64,000 bases of DNA from Acephala macrosclerotiorum (lineage: Eukaryota; Ascomycota; Leotiomycetes; Helotiales; Mollisiaceae), in NCBI GenBank assembly GCA_014904845.1, contig MU119378.1:52248-116247 (forward strand), read 5' to 3'. Numbering within the stretch: the stretch's first letter is position 1; every line of letters starts with the position of its first letter. The notes beneath the pieces are model-generated. The model was not told the DNA's origin, did not search any database, and saw only the letters and a list, made by a program, of their open reading frames with translations. Positions 34,301 to 47,600 of the stretch are shown here, one piece after another. The translations under genes were made by a program, and so were the position numbers.

Positions 34301-36691
34301 TCCGCAAGTGTTTCTAGCTTGGTGCCATCTGGTACAACATCTTCATTGCCGCCAGGTCTTGTTGTCACGCCTTCCTCTGCATCAATATCGACACCTTCCT
34401 CATCGATCCCTACTACCCTTCTATCTGTGACATCGGCACCGACAGTCAGTGTGTCGCCGCCTCCAGTATCGTCATCTGTGTCCACTCCAAGCGCGTCGGC
34501 TGTAACGCCGTCCTTACCAGTTGCTGTTGTGTCTCCCTCGTCATCAGCGACACCTCTGTCCATTTCGCCTACTCCCAGCACATCTCTCCCCCTACTAGTA
34601 TCTCCGACACCAACACCTTCCGTGTCTACATCACCTCTGCCGGTGACAAGAGCCTCGGGGACCCCATCGAGTCTTTCAATAGCCTCCTCAAGTGGACTAG
34701 TACTTCTTGTTCTAGTTCCCTCAAGCAGCGTTACACCTCCATCGGTGGTAACCCCTATTACGCCATTGCCAGCGATATCGCCAAGCTCAACTGCCTCCCC
34801 AGTAACCCCAATTGTGTCTCCGTCGATATCTCCACCCTCGGTATCCCTTTCACCAAGCATCTCGCCTTCGCCTGTGTCTACGCCTACTTCCGTCTCTCTC
34901 GCCTCAACGCCGATGACACCGCTACCAAGCAGCATCCTCTCAGATTCTTCAGCTACTCTGCCAACTGCCCATCTGATATCAACACCATCGCCAACGGTCA
35001 GCCTTCCATCCACCGACTCACTAACAAATTTGTTGCAATCTGATCAAGCATCAACTACTGGCACACTGCCCCCAGGCAGTCGCGTGACCCTTGGACCCTC
35101 AGGCACAGCTGGAGGTGGTGGAGGCGGCGGCGGTGGCGGAGGACCCTCCTCAAACAGCTCTGACATTCCCACGAACACCGGCCTAGACATCTACCCCATA
35201 TCCCAAGTTGTAGTCGGGAACTATGTCCCCATCATACTCGGACGAGCATTCATCCAATTCCTCACTCCCTTCTACCAAACAATGCTCCTCCACGAACCAA
35301 TCCGTCAACTCACAAATCCCGGCGGAGCTCCATTCTCCGCCCTCGCCGGCTCTCCCGCCATCGCTTTTCCCATCAACGCAGCACTCCTGGTCGCCAACAT
35401 AGGTAGTGGATTCACAGCCGGAGCAACCTTCCTCGACACCTCATACTGCACCACTGTTCCCTGCCCGCCAAAATTATCCTCCAACCCATGGGTCATAAAC
35501 GTGATCATCACCACCTTAATCATCCAAGCAGTGGCAATCCTCTTCATGATGTCCCAATGGTGGAAGAAACCAAACTCCCTATCTGCAGATCCAACGTCTA
35601 TTGCCGGCGTAGCAGTAGTAATGGGCCACCCCACAATCGAATCGGAATTCTCCAACGTCCCTGCCGATTTGACAACCGCGGAGCTCTCTCGTCGCTTGAA
35701 GGGACGAAAATACAAGCTCGGGAATTTCCAAACCGGATCTGGGATTGTGAAATTTGGAATTATGCCTGTACCTCCCTCCGAAATAGCTGCGAAGAAAGCT
35801 GAGAAGGGACCTGGATTCTTTTCTAAACTAGGAGGATTGAAGGAGAAGATTCCGTTTATAAATGATTGGAGGAATAATAGGTTTTACTTCGATGCTGTGT
35901 TTACAATGTTGTTGCTTGCACTTCTGGGTTTGACGTGTGCTGCGTTGAGTAAGGTGGATCAGACGAAAGTTGTGTTTTTGGCGACTGCTGCCGCGAGTGG
36001 GACGGGGATGCGGATTTTCTTTGCGGTGTTGGGGACGATTGTTGCGGGGTATTGGGGACGGTTGTTCCGAGGTACGTTCTGCCCCTCCATGGCTTCCTTT
36101 TCAAGATGCTAACTTCTGGCGACAGACATGCAAACTTTCACGCCATACATCGACCTCGGTCGTGGAGATGCGGAACCAGACCCAACGATCTTGCTCAAAA
36201 GACACACGTTCCCCATTACGGCCTTCCTGCCACTACTCTGGAACGGACACTTCACAGCTGCCTCTGTAGCATTCACCGGCCTAGCAGCCGAATTCCTAAT
36301 CATCGCCCTTGCCGGACTCCCCTACCGGCCCGGTCAACAACGCGGCGAGTTCCTCTTCTGGTCTGTCCTTTCTCTCGCCATCCTGACGTTGATGGTTATC
36401 CAACTCCTGATCGTGAACGTCTGGAGGAGGAAGTTACCAATGTTGACAAGACCACCGGATACCATTGCGAGCGTGATGACTTATGTGGCAGGGACGGGGA
36501 TGAGTAGGGATTTCGAGAGTTTGTCGATGGTGAAGACGAAGGAGCGAAATAGGGCGATTAAGGAGTTGCGGAAGAGTTATGCTTATGGGTGGAGGAGGGA
36601 GGAGGATGGGGCGACGAGGTGGGTTGTTGATGAGGTGGGAAGGAAGGAGGGCGAATCTTTCCGTCAGAATAGGAGGGTGGATAGTTTTTGA
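31349..36691 (+). CDS. Large multi-TM protein with 13 Cys modules and Ser/Thr/Pro stalk (DUF3433-like ends)
   Basis: Two introns are clear: 31683-31730 (GTACGT...TTAG) and 36072-36125 (GTACGT...ACAG). Both keep the frame, and the last exon ends at 36691. The 5' end is unresolved. ATG 31349 (MMFSRKKSEDEG) joins in frame only through a rare GTTGGT donor at 31419 with the ACAG acceptor at 31469; otherwise the start is 31496. In order: an N-terminal helix (LGCLAVTLFFIGLLVFLE); 13 four-Cys modules (about 31835-33960), spaced roughly C-x6-C-x(4-17)-C-x9-C; a Ser/Thr/Pro stalk (33980-35090); eleven or so consecutive Gly codons near 35112; then about seven helices, for example WVINVIITTLIIQAVAILFM and RIFFAVLGTIVAGYWG. 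Six modules carry KRQ, a kexin-type dibasic site. The membrane part resembles fungal DUF3433 proteins. A surface role is inferred; the function is unknown. Confidence 0.8.
31835..33960 (+). repeat. Thirteen diverged four-cysteine protein modules
   Basis: Modules begin PCVTTQTDC, SCSSTEVTC, DPCVTSFEEC, DPCITSFEEC, DPCLTSAVYC, DPCVTPIVSC, NSCLSSIVEC, DPCVTPIVSC, NTCLTSTVSC, PPCMTSTVSC, PSCITSTVSC, PSCMTTAVAC and NTCLNTTITC. Modules 6 and 8-12 contain FKRQ or GKRQ between the second and third cysteine. Linkers are Ser/Thr/Pro-rich. Several neighbouring modules are nearly identical at DNA level, which indicates recent unit duplication. Confidence 0.8.
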
Positions 36692-37213
36692 GCGTAGATG
36701 AGGAGGGCATCATGATAATGAATGTGCATAATAGAAATGAATCTTAGCGATGTTTTCAGTCTCCTAGCCTCAGCCCACTTTCTCTGGGCAAGGACGATTG
36801 GTGACCACCATTCTATTGATTTGGCGCACGCAGCATCTCAGCCTAGCCCTCTCTTTTGATTGTCTTAGCAAGTCTGGGAGATTGAAAGCGCTGCTACCTT
36901 AACGTGCAGCTCTTGATCGCACTGTTTGACAGGTGTGTTACAGGGGACATGACGAGTCGGTGAACTAGCAACCAAAAACACAATTTGGCGAAAAGCAATT
37001 CAGTTTCACTCAGAACCTGGGGCGAGTAGCTCCAAATATCTTCAGAAGAGTTTCAAATTATCAGATTTTAAATTTTTAACAGCGTGTTGCGGGGGTCACA
37101 AGGGAGCTTCACGATAGAGGGCAATGCGCAGTACTTGTCGCTCCTTCTATGAGCACACCTCTGGGTCTAGGGGCTCCTCGCTCAATGCATTCCTATGTCT
37201 GCTCATCACATTA
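36692..37213. other. Intergenic, no gene seen
   Basis: No open frame worth reporting; mostly 3' flank of the large surface-protein gene. Confidence 0.4.
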
Positions 37214-37948
37214 TCACTCACAAAACTCAATCTTTGACCAGTATTCATATTGATACAGGGCTTGAGGACCCGCAGGTCTTTGTCGACGGCTCCCTTCCAA
37301 TGCTAACAGAAGCCAGGGCTCGAGAGATTTCATTTGCATCCTTGACAGATTGATCGAGATGGAAGCATATGGTGTCGTGCCAACGATTGACTTGGCTGCT
37401 CGTTTCGTAGAACAAGGTGGGTCGTGACTTGTGCAGGTCTTTGCCCTTTTGCTATTGACTAATACCTTCGCCACGTTCAAATGAGGAACCCCTGCTTCTA
37501 TTGTCGCTCTCATCTTCCCAATGACAGTCCGGCCCATGACCACACAAATATGGTGCCTTCCCCACAGATCGCAGCAGGAGGGCTTTGTCTTAAGGGCATG
37601 CGTGAGACCACTGCCGTATAGTATGAGGCGGCTGAGTGTAATCGATTTCTTTAAAACACGAGGGTGGGATGTATTGGAGGCGATGGAAACTGTCACGTCC
37701 CGCGGCAGCCAAAGGCTGTGACACCAGTCTTGTAGTAATCGTGACATTGTATCTGCTACGATAGCAAGCAGTTTGCAGCAATTCTGGGGAAATGTTGCGT
37801 GTTTGTGTTTCCCGATTATGATCTCAAAATGATTACCATATTTCCCAGCAATTAGTCTATTCGCGCCATTTCTTAGCATACCCGACAGATCTTTCGTGAG
37901 ATTGGGAGCAATTCTTCGTGCAAATTCTGTAGCCAGGCCTCGCAACAC
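37214..37948 (-). CDS. Unrecognised open frame, 244 codons
   Basis: An uninterrupted frame from an ATG at 37948 to a stop at 37214. The product (opening MLRGLATEFARRIAPNLTKD) is basic, with several Cys and no membrane segment or signal peptide. I do not recognise any motif. Length alone gives modest support, because chance frames of this size are uncommon but not impossible here. It may be a real lineage-specific gene, part of a decayed gene, or noise. No intron signals are needed, and no conserved neighbour supports it. Confidence 0.25.
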   Translation of the reverse strand: MLRGLATEFARRIAPNLTKDLSGMLRNGANRLIAGKYGNHFEIIIGKHKHATFPQNCCKLLAIVADTMSRLLQDWCHSLWLPRDVTVSIASNTSHPRVLKKSITLSRLILYGSGLTHALKTKPSCCDLWGRHHICVVMGRTVIGKMRATIEAGVPHLNVAKVLVNSKRAKTCTSHDPPCSTKRAAKSIVGTTPYASISINLSRMQMKSLEPWLLLALEGSRRQRPAGPQALYQYEYWSKIEFCE

Positions 37949-38039
37949 TACACCTTTTTAGGGTTTCTGCTTCCATTCGAAGGACGCTGCCTGGAAATTG
38001 ATCTTTTTTTGAGGGTGGTGTCCTTATGGTGTGAGATGG

Positions 38040-38659
38040 AGTTGCAGTGTCTTGAATGGTAGCTTTTGTGCGCTTACCTCCTTGATACTCTTCCGATCAT
38101 CCTTTGAACTACCGCGACTAGGCTGATTTCCAACACGCAATGGGTAGCTAACATTATTGCCACTCCGTGAACCTCCACTGATATCTCTTGGTATTGAGTC
38201 GTCATGGGACAAGGAGTAGCCTTGATAAAGGTTTGTGCCTGGCATATGCGGGTGATCTTGGTAGTATGGGACAAAAGCCGGCTGTCTGTCTAGGTATATT
38301 CATCCATTCGTCCGTTGCCAAAACCTTGACGCTCGCTGTCGTTCTCGTCGTTATCATACCGCTTGCGAAGCCGAAGAGGAGGGCTGCCGTGCATATTGGT
38401 ATGTTGAGGTAATGGTGTGCGTCTTGGTGATTTGGTATGTATGATCAAGTGTTCGTGGTAGCTCATCAGGACAACCTCGCCCCAACGGCAATCCATCAAA
38501 CCCAAAATCTACAAGAGAAATTATTTGCGAGGCTTCCTTACTCTTATTTTGCATGCAGTTCGATCGCTGCACGCTGATTGTGGCATTTTTGATTGGCTGC
38601 AGTACATCAACTTCGACTTCAACTCCCTCGAAGACATCGCAACCATGGAACCTCAACAT
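38040..38659 (-). pseudogene. Possible frameshifted gene relic
   Basis: On the minus strand three protein-like stretches lie in successive frames. One starts MLRFHGCDVFEGVEVEVDVL and contains DFGFDGLPLGRGCPDELPRT. The next contains SPRRTPLPQHTNMHGSPPL and ends at GRMDEY. The third contains DRQPAFVPYYQDHPHMPGTN and DISGGSRSGNNVSYPLRVGN. The second and third would join if one TA of the TATA at about 38299 were absent (…MDEYLDRQPAF…). The composition (Pro, Ser, Asn, Arg) is that of a disordered regulatory protein. An alternative is an unspliced intron with donor GTATGA and acceptor CCTAG. Neither model is secure, and I do not recognise the family. Confidence 0.3.
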
Positions 38660-39180
38660 ATTAAGTCGGCTAATCGGAATTCCGTCTGCGAAAATACTCT
38701 TCGAGTGCTATAGATTCGTTCAGAGAAATTTGAGAGTCATTTCTTCTCGAGTTTGTTGAGTTTCGACGCGTCGTCGTGTTCTCGCTGCGAAGGGCAGAGA
38801 CAATGATCGCTTACCGAACGGCTGGGGACCTCGACATTGAGAGCCGCTTTCATTGTTTTACCAAAATCATAGGCGGAAGACGTCAATTGAGTAGTATTGA
38901 TCTGTTTCAAACAATTTGGGAATTCTCACCTCCGCTTTCGTATATTTTTGCTCGCCCGAAAGCAGCATGCAAGCTGGCACAACCACACCAAGATCTGGTT
39001 GAGCTGCAATGGAGGCTGGTACATGCTAGCGCTTGAAGGATTGTAGCATCCCGCGATATTGGAAATTCGCCTCAAGGCAAGATATCGTGTGCAATTTGCA
39101 AGAGATGCGATTGTCACTCCCAAACGGGAGAAGAAAGATGAATTCTCGGCTCGGATGAATACCTCAGACATAGGTAGTAC

Positions 39181-39660
39181 TCATGTCTCTCTTCCCACAC
39201 CTCCAATGCCAAGTATAAAAGCAGTCCTAAGTACAACGAGCGATCCCAGGATACCATTATTCCCCCAGTCCCCACTACTCCAGCTTCCAATCTCCCAGAA
39301 GGCGTCCGGACTCGCCTCGTACACACCGTACAGAAGTCCCACATCGATTAGAGCAATGGAGAACATGAGAATTTTCCAAAGCCTGACGTTCAGTCCGTTC
39401 GGAGCGTCTTTGAACTGGTGAAGCAGGAGAATCTGCAAAGCGAAGATACAGATGGAATATGAACCGATAGATTTGATGAGATGCTCAGCTAAAGGGCTGG
39501 TTCCTGTTGCTTGCGCGGTTTTGGACGTGAGAACGCTGGGGATGCCATTCTTAATGAAGTATTGCCGATCGAAGAATGTGAGGTAGATGCCCGAGAGGCA
39601 GATGAGGGGGTCGATGTAAAGAAAGATGACCTTGTAGAAGAGGGGAATGTGCGCAATCAT
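39181..39660 (-). CDS. DUF7704-like four-TM membrane protein, 159 aa
   Basis: The chosen start MIAHIPLFYKVIFLYIDPL puts the conserved IPLFYK...FLYIDP block near the N-terminus, as is usual for these small fungal proteins. An in-frame ATG at 39786 would add 42 hydrophilic residues and is probably upstream leader. Four hydrophobic helices are visible: KVIFLYIDPLICLSGIYLTF, SIGSYSICIFALQILLLHQF, LWKILMFSIALIDVGLLYGV and ILGSLVVLRTAFILGIGGVG. The family is fungal, of unknown function, and predicted integral membrane. It is transcribed away from SWD1, with about 250 bp between start codons, so a shared promoter is likely. The family name is from memory of the pattern and is less certain than the membrane topology. 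Confidence 0.65.
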   Translation of the reverse strand: MIAHIPLFYKVIFLYIDPLICLSGIYLTFFDRQYFIKNGIPSVLTSKTAQATGTSPLAEHLIKSIGSYSICIFALQILLLHQFKDAPNGLNVRLWKILMFSIALIDVGLLYGVYEASPDAFWEIGSWSSGDWGNNGILGSLVVLRTAFILGIGGVGRET

Positions 39661-39906
39661 TTTGAGTTTAGCTGAGAGAAAGCCTGGAACTTTGAGATCG
39701 AGATTGAGTTCTGGACGATTAGAAAAGTTTGATGATTGGAGCTCTGGGGATGAAAGAGCTGACTCTCTTAAAGTTACTAGCGGCACACGTGATTAATCTT
39801 CGACACTTCAGCCTCGCGAGCAAAACCTTGTCCTCCCAGCCTCGTCAACCCTCCACACCCAATGCGACAGCGACGACCTCGATACTAATTTATTCCTACA
39901 ACAGCT
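39661..39906. promoter_or_regulatory. Divergent promoter region between the DUF7704-like gene and SWD1
   Basis: The two genes are oriented back to back with about 246 bp between the chosen start codons. The stretch just before SWD1 is pyrimidine-rich. No specific factor site is claimed. Confidence 0.4.
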
Positions 39907-41367
39907 ATGAATCTCTCGCTCGTCGATCCCTTCGTCCTTGCACAAGACTACCCAGAGTCAACGACAGGCAGTCTCCGCAGCGGCCACACGACCTGCGTCC
40001 GATTCAATCGCAAAGGCGACTTCCTCGCCGCTGGCCGAGTCGATGGCACGGTTGTGATTTTCGACGTTGAGACCAATGGAGTCGCGCGCAAGCTGAAAGG
40101 TCATACGAGACAAGTACAGTCTATGAGTTGGTCGAGGGATGGCAGATATCTGCTTACAAGCAGTCAAGATTGGAAATGCAATATTTGGGATCTTCAGGAT
40201 GGGAGTATTTTACGGAGTGTGAGATTTGAGGCGCCAATCTATATAGGGGAGCTACATCCTTGGAATCAGTATGCTCTCTCTCACTTGATTTGGGGCGAGC
40301 TGACGTGGAATAGCTTCAAATTTGTGGTAGCTCTTTACGATGACCAACCTCTCCTTGTTGACGCTACCGATCGCGAAGCTATCAAGATGACCCTTCCCTC
40401 CGCGCCGAAAAGAACGAGATACGATGAAGACGAGCCTATAAGTGACAAACAGGCAGCACAAGATGCTAAGCAGAATACCACCGTGGTTGTGTTTACTGCT
40501 TCAGGGGAGCATGTACTGTCCGGGACGAACAAGGGCTGGCTAAACATCATTGAAGTCGCTACGAGGACAACGCTATATTCTACGAAGATTTGTACGGGCG
40601 TTGTCATCTACCTACGACTTACGAGCTCTGGACGAGATGTGGTGCTCAATGCATCAGACAGAGTCATTCGAACGATACAGCTACCCAATCTCACGGCAGC
40701 AGACTTAGATCCCGACACAATTGACATGGAAGTCGAGCACAAATTCCAAGACGTGGTCAATCGATTGAGTTGGAATCATGTCTGCTTTAGTTCGACGGGC
40801 GAATACGTCACAGCGAGCACGTACAACAATCACGACATCTATATTTGGGAGCGAAATCATGGTTCTCTTGTCAAGATTCTGGAAGGTCCGAAGGAGGAAC
40901 ATGGTGTTGTGGAATGGCATCCACACCGTCCGCTGATCGCGGCTTGTGGGTTGGAGACAGGGAGGATACACATCTGGTCTATTATCCCTCAACAACGATG
41001 GTCTGCCCTCGCCCCCGATTTCGTGGAAGTCGAGGAGAACGTGGAATACATTGAACACGAAGACGAATTCGATATCCATCCCCAAGAAGAAATACACAAG
41101 CGAAGATTGGATCTCGAGGACGAAGATATTGATGTCTTGACGGTGGAACCAGTCAAGGGCAGTATTGTGGAAGAAGAGAACCCGTTCAGAATGCCGGTTC
41201 AGCTGGATCTAATGGATAGTGAAGGTGAGGAGGAGTTTATTGCTATTGGAAGAGGTGAAATGAGGAGGAAAAGTCCGACAGATGGACGAGATTACACACT
41301 CGAGGGTGATGCGGCAGTAGGTAGTGGCGATGATGCAAGGAGATCGAAGACAAAGAAACGTCGTTGA
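39907..41367 (+). CDS. SWD1: SWD1 (RbBP5 homologue), COMPASS/Set1 complex WD40 subunit
   Basis: Begins MNLSLVDPFVLAQDYPES and is followed by WD40 repeats, among them GHTTCVRFNRKGDFLAAGRV and GHTRQVQSMSWSRDGRYLLT. Further blades include SGEHVLSGTNKGWLNIIEVA, STGEYVTASTYNNHDIYIWE and GVVEWHPHRPLIAACGLETG. The C-terminal acidic region (VEVEENVEYIEHEDEFDI) is typical of RbBP5/Swd1. A 45-nt in-frame intron (40269-40313, GTATGC...AATAG with CTGAC branch site) should be removed. This restores HPWNHFKFVVALYDDQP and gives 471 residues. Swd1 is a core subunit of the Set1 complex, which methylates histone H3 lysine 4; it scaffolds the catalytic module in the nucleus. Because the intron is a multiple of three without a stop, unspliced prediction tools would retain it. 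Confidence 0.92.
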   Translation: MNLSLVDPFVLAQDYPESTTGSLRSGHTTCVRFNRKGDFLAAGRVDGTVVIFDVETNGVARKLKGHTRQVQSMSWSRDGRYLLTSSQDWKCNIWDLQDGSILRSVRFEAPIYIGELHPWNQYALSHLIWGELTWNSFKFVVALYDDQPLLVDATDREAIKMTLPSAPKRTRYDEDEPISDKQAAQDAKQNTTVVVFTASGEHVLSGTNKGWLNIIEVATRTTLYSTKICTGVVIYLRLTSSGRDVVLNASDRVIRTIQLPNLTAADLDPDTIDMEVEHKFQDVVNRLSWNHVCFSSTGEYVTASTYNNHDIYIWERNHGSLVKILEGPKEEHGVVEWHPHRPLIAACGLETGRIHIWSIIPQQRWSALAPDFVEVEENVEYIEHEDEFDIHPQEEIHKRRLDLEDEDIDVLTVEPVKGSIVEEENPFRMPVQLDLMDSEGEEEFIAIGRGEMRRKSPTDGRDYTLEGDAAVGSGDDARRSKTKKRR

Positions 41368-41673
41368 TCTCTGAGCAATGACGGGGCACTTCTTTCTCAA
41401 AGACCATTTCCAAAGTCTCATCTACCATGGGAATCCGAGAAGCGTAACTCGGCGGCCGACAAATTTCAGCGCATTCTTCTGGCGTTATGGATAGGATCTG
41501 GGATACCATATTGCATAGCGAAACGGAAGGACGGGGGCAAGGCGCATGGATTTCCATTGCAAAAGCGATACTGAAGCATCTCATGGGAAATCATAGATTT
41601 GGAATCAAACCTCCTTAAACACCGCGGATTTACTCATGTCGTACATGGCCGAGTGACCATCCAATCATCCATC

Positions 41674-43655
<1,982 letters not shown>

Positions 43656-44688
43656 AGTATACATTGAACTGCTGCTCTCAAGGAAATATGTAGGAAACAC
43701 TCTCTATTCCACGATAAAATGTAATCAAGCAGAGCAACAATGAGCTATCGTGTAATTATATCTCCGAGTTTAAGACATTGTCCTTACTCGCTAAAAACAC
43801 CAGGATCAAGAAATCCTCCGAGAGGCAACACGCGAGAGACGAAAGGGGTAGACAGTCATGTGCTTCAAAACACAACGCTTGCTCCTAGCGAATATTTTGG
43901 TTGAACATTAGTTTTCGCTTCTTGAAACGATCTTTCCTCCAAAGCTGAGCTGCTTCTTGCAGAACAAAAGTGAATTACGGGAATACTCGCAGACTGCTCA
44001 CGTGTTACACGTGACTGGTGCGAATTTGCTTTTCATGCTGATAAAGGGGTCTTTTGACGAGCGAAAATATCGCTTCGACCATACGTTGATATTGAATCAT
44101 TTGCATCGCCCCCTATTCAGTCGCTGCCTATCGGAAAAGATTTTCTCTTGTTGGTGCTACCTTGAAACAAGGAGAACAAGCCACCGCCAGTCGAAGGGGA
44201 ATGACTCTTCGGCGAAAGTCACGCTAATGAATAAGCCGCTAACCACATTTGGCCTTAGCTGCGATTGAGGCTCTTGAGACCTCAAAGGACGGCGAGATTT
44301 GCAGAGAACGCGACCATCCTCCATCCAACTCCATCACCACCAACCCTCAGGAATCGCGTGTAAGATATCGCGCATTCCTTCCAGAAGGTCTTTCTCGAGA
44401 GAAAGAAGGTCAACACATTCATTTCGCCATCGTCGTTGCCCTCGCTGGAGCCCCTTCGAGGACCTCTGAAGGCTTCCGCTGGCCACAGGCCTTGGCTGCC
44501 TCCAGCCCCATCGCATCGACGACTCTCTTTCCCATCGCGCGCATAGATTTCCTCTGTCTGTATCACCAATCTGCGACTCTATTCTTTTTCTGCGACCTCA
44601 TCGAGTTACGTCTGCGCTGTCGCGATCGCGCCCCTAATCCCTTCCTTGCCACCCATTATTCGCCGGTCAACAATCGAAAACCATCAAC
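43656..44688. other. Intergenic with RPB1 promoter and 5' UTR
   Basis: No separate gene is supported. A 178-codon frame from 44249 overlaps the start of RPB1 in another phase and is treated as leader sequence. The CT-rich segment around 44570-44680 fits a 5' UTR. Confidence 0.45.
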
Positions 44689-47600
44689 ATGGCAAACCTC
44701 AACTTCGCGCATTCCGATGCGCCGTTGCGCACGATTCAGGAAATACAATTTGGCTTGTTATCGCCGGAGGAGATCAAGAATATGAGCGTGGCCCATATTC
44801 TGTACCCTGAGACCATGGACGAGAGTCGCCTGAAGCCGCGAGAGAGCGGTCTCAACGATCCCCGACTTGGTTCTATCGATCGACAGTTCAAGTGTGCTAC
44901 TTGCGAACAGAACATGTCGGAGTGTCCTGGTCACTTTGGTCATATTGAGCTCGCAAAGCCTGTTTTTCACCCTGGGTTTATCAAGAAAACCAAGAAGCTG
45001 TTGGAGATGGTCTGCCACAACTGTGGTAGAGTATTGCTAGACAGAGTCAGTTCACCTGATCAGGGTGGCAGATCTACTTGTTCTTGTGCTGACATGAGTA
45101 TCTCAGAGTAATCCGGCATTCAAAGCAGCTGTTTCCATTCGAGACCCGAAACGTAGGTTCGATACGATTTGGCGACTTTGCAAGCCCAAGATGATCTGCG
45201 ATAGCGACGTTTCTGCGGACGATCAAGAATTTGGTGGCGATCCAAAGGAAGCTGTGAAACGTTCTCATGGTGGTTGTGGCAATACCCAGCCCGAGGTGCG
45301 CCAGCAGGCTCTGCAGCTTTGGGGTACATGGAAGATGCCTAAGGACGAGGAGAATGAAGGAAATACTTCTGAGAAGAGACAAATCACACCAGAGATGGCT
45401 CTGAATGTCTTCCGAAGCATGTCTACTGCGGAGATTCGCGACCTCGGCTTGAGCAATGATTATGCCCGTCCAGACTGGCTGATCATCACAGTCCTTCCAG
45501 TTCCTCCTCCGCCGGTTCGACCAAGTATTTCTATGGATGGTACAAGCACAGGCATGCGTGGAGAAGATGATCTGACGTACAAGCTCGGTGATATCATTCG
45601 TGCGAACGGCAATGTCAAGCAGGCACAGCAGGAAGGTTCACCCGCGCATATCCTGCAAGATTTTGAGCAGCTGCTGCAGTATCACGTTGCTACCTACATG
45701 GACAACGATATTGCTGGCGTGCCACAGGCTCTGCAGAAGTCAGGCAGACCCGTCAAGTCCATCCGAGCCCGTCTAAAGGGTAAGGAGGGTCGTCTTCGTG
45801 GTAACTTGATGGGTAAGCGTGTGGATTTTTCGGCTCGTACTGTCATCACTGGTGACCCGAATCTTTCTTTGGACGAAGTCGGTGTGCCGCGAAGTATTGC
45901 CCGGACCCTCACATATCCTGAAACCGTTACACCTTATAATATCGGCAAGCTGCATCAACTTGTTCAGAACGGACCCAACGAGCACCCCGGTGCGAAGTAC
46001 GTCATCCGTTCCGATGGAACTCGAATCGATCTGCGACATCACAAGCGTGCAGGTGCTATCTCTCTGGAATACGGGTGGAAGGTGGAGCGACACATCGTTG
46101 ATGGAGATTTCATTATCTTCAATCGTCAGCCTTCATTGCACAAGGAGTCTATGATGGGTCACAGAGTCAAGGTTATGCCATACTCGACTTTCCGTCTCAA
46201 CTTGTCCGTCACTTCGCCTTACAACGCTGATTTCGATGGCGACGAAATGAACTTGCACGTTCCTCAGACTGAAGAGACTCGAGCCGAGGTCATGAATCTT
46301 TGCATGGTGCCTCTCAACATCGTTTCGCCTCAGCGTAACGGACCTCTTATGGGTATTGTTCAGGATACTTTAGCCGGTGTTTACAAGCTTTGCCGAAGAG
46401 ATGTGTTCATCACTAAGGAGCATCTCATGAACATCTTGCTTTGGGTTCCAGATTGGGATGGTGTCATTCCTCAACCAGCCATTCTCAAGCCTCGCCCAAG
46501 ATGGACTGGAAAACAGGTTATCAGCATGATCATCCCAAAGATTGTTAACCTTCATATGTCGAACGATTCGCGCGAGGACGCCCCATTGAATGATGATGGT
46601 CTTCTGATCCACGAAGGAGAGCTGATGTTTGGACTTCTCGCGAAGAAGAACGTCGGTGCTACCGGTGGTGGTATTATTCACATCATTTTCAATGAGCAAG
46701 GATGGGAAGCAGCTATGGCGTTCTTCAACGGATGTCAACGTGTCGTCAATTACTGGCTCCTCCACAATGGTTTCAGTATCGGTATCGGTGATACGATTCC
46801 CGATAAGTCTACTATTGCAAAGATTGAGGACGCCATTCAAATCCAGAAGGATGAAGTTGCAAAACTCACTGCGATGGCCACCGCTAACCAGCTGGAATCA
46901 CTTCCTGGTATGAACGTGCGTGAGACTTTCGAGTCTCAGGTGTCCAAGGCTTTGAACACTGCTCGTGATCAAGCTGGTACAAGAACACAGAAGAGCTTGA
47001 AGGATCTTAACAACGCTGTTACCATGGCTAGTTCAGGTTCCAAGGGTTCTACCATCAACATTTCTCAGATGACAGCTTTGGTCGGTCAACAATCCGTTGA
47101 AGGAAAGCGTATTCCTTTCGGCTTCGCGTACCGCACACTTCCTCACTTTACTAAGGACGATTACTCTCCAGAATCCCGTGGCTTTGTTGAGAATTCTTAT
47201 CTTCGAGGCCTGACACCCACGGAATTCTTCTTCCACGCAATGGCTGGTCGTGAAGGTCTTATCGACACTGCAGTCAAGACTGCTGAAACTGGTTACATCC
47301 AACGTCGTCTTGTCAAGGCCCTTGAAGATGTCATGGCAAAGTATGACGGCACGGTCAGAAACTCTCTCGGCGATATCGTTCAGTTCGTCTATGGTGAAGA
47401 TGGTCTTGATGGTGTTTACATTGAGAAGCAGAAGGTTGATCACATCAATCTGGACGATAACAAATTCGCTGAACGTTATCGTCTCGACGTCATGGACGAT
47501 GCGAACCGAATCTCTCCCGAACTCCTAGAATGTGCACAGGATCTTGCCGGAGACCTTGGGGTGCAAGAACTTCTGGATGTCGAGTGGGAGCAATTGAACA

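Noticed and set aside
33025..35013. 662-codon open frame on the minus strand
   Set aside because: It is antisense to the Ser/Thr/Pro stalk and Cys modules. Codon bias in that low-complexity sequence keeps the opposite frame open; its product is a repetitive Val/Gly/Asp string with no motif.
44249..44785. 178-codon frame upstream of and overlapping the RPB1 start
   Set aside because: Overlaps the RPB1 start in a different phase, no motif; best read as 5' UTR.
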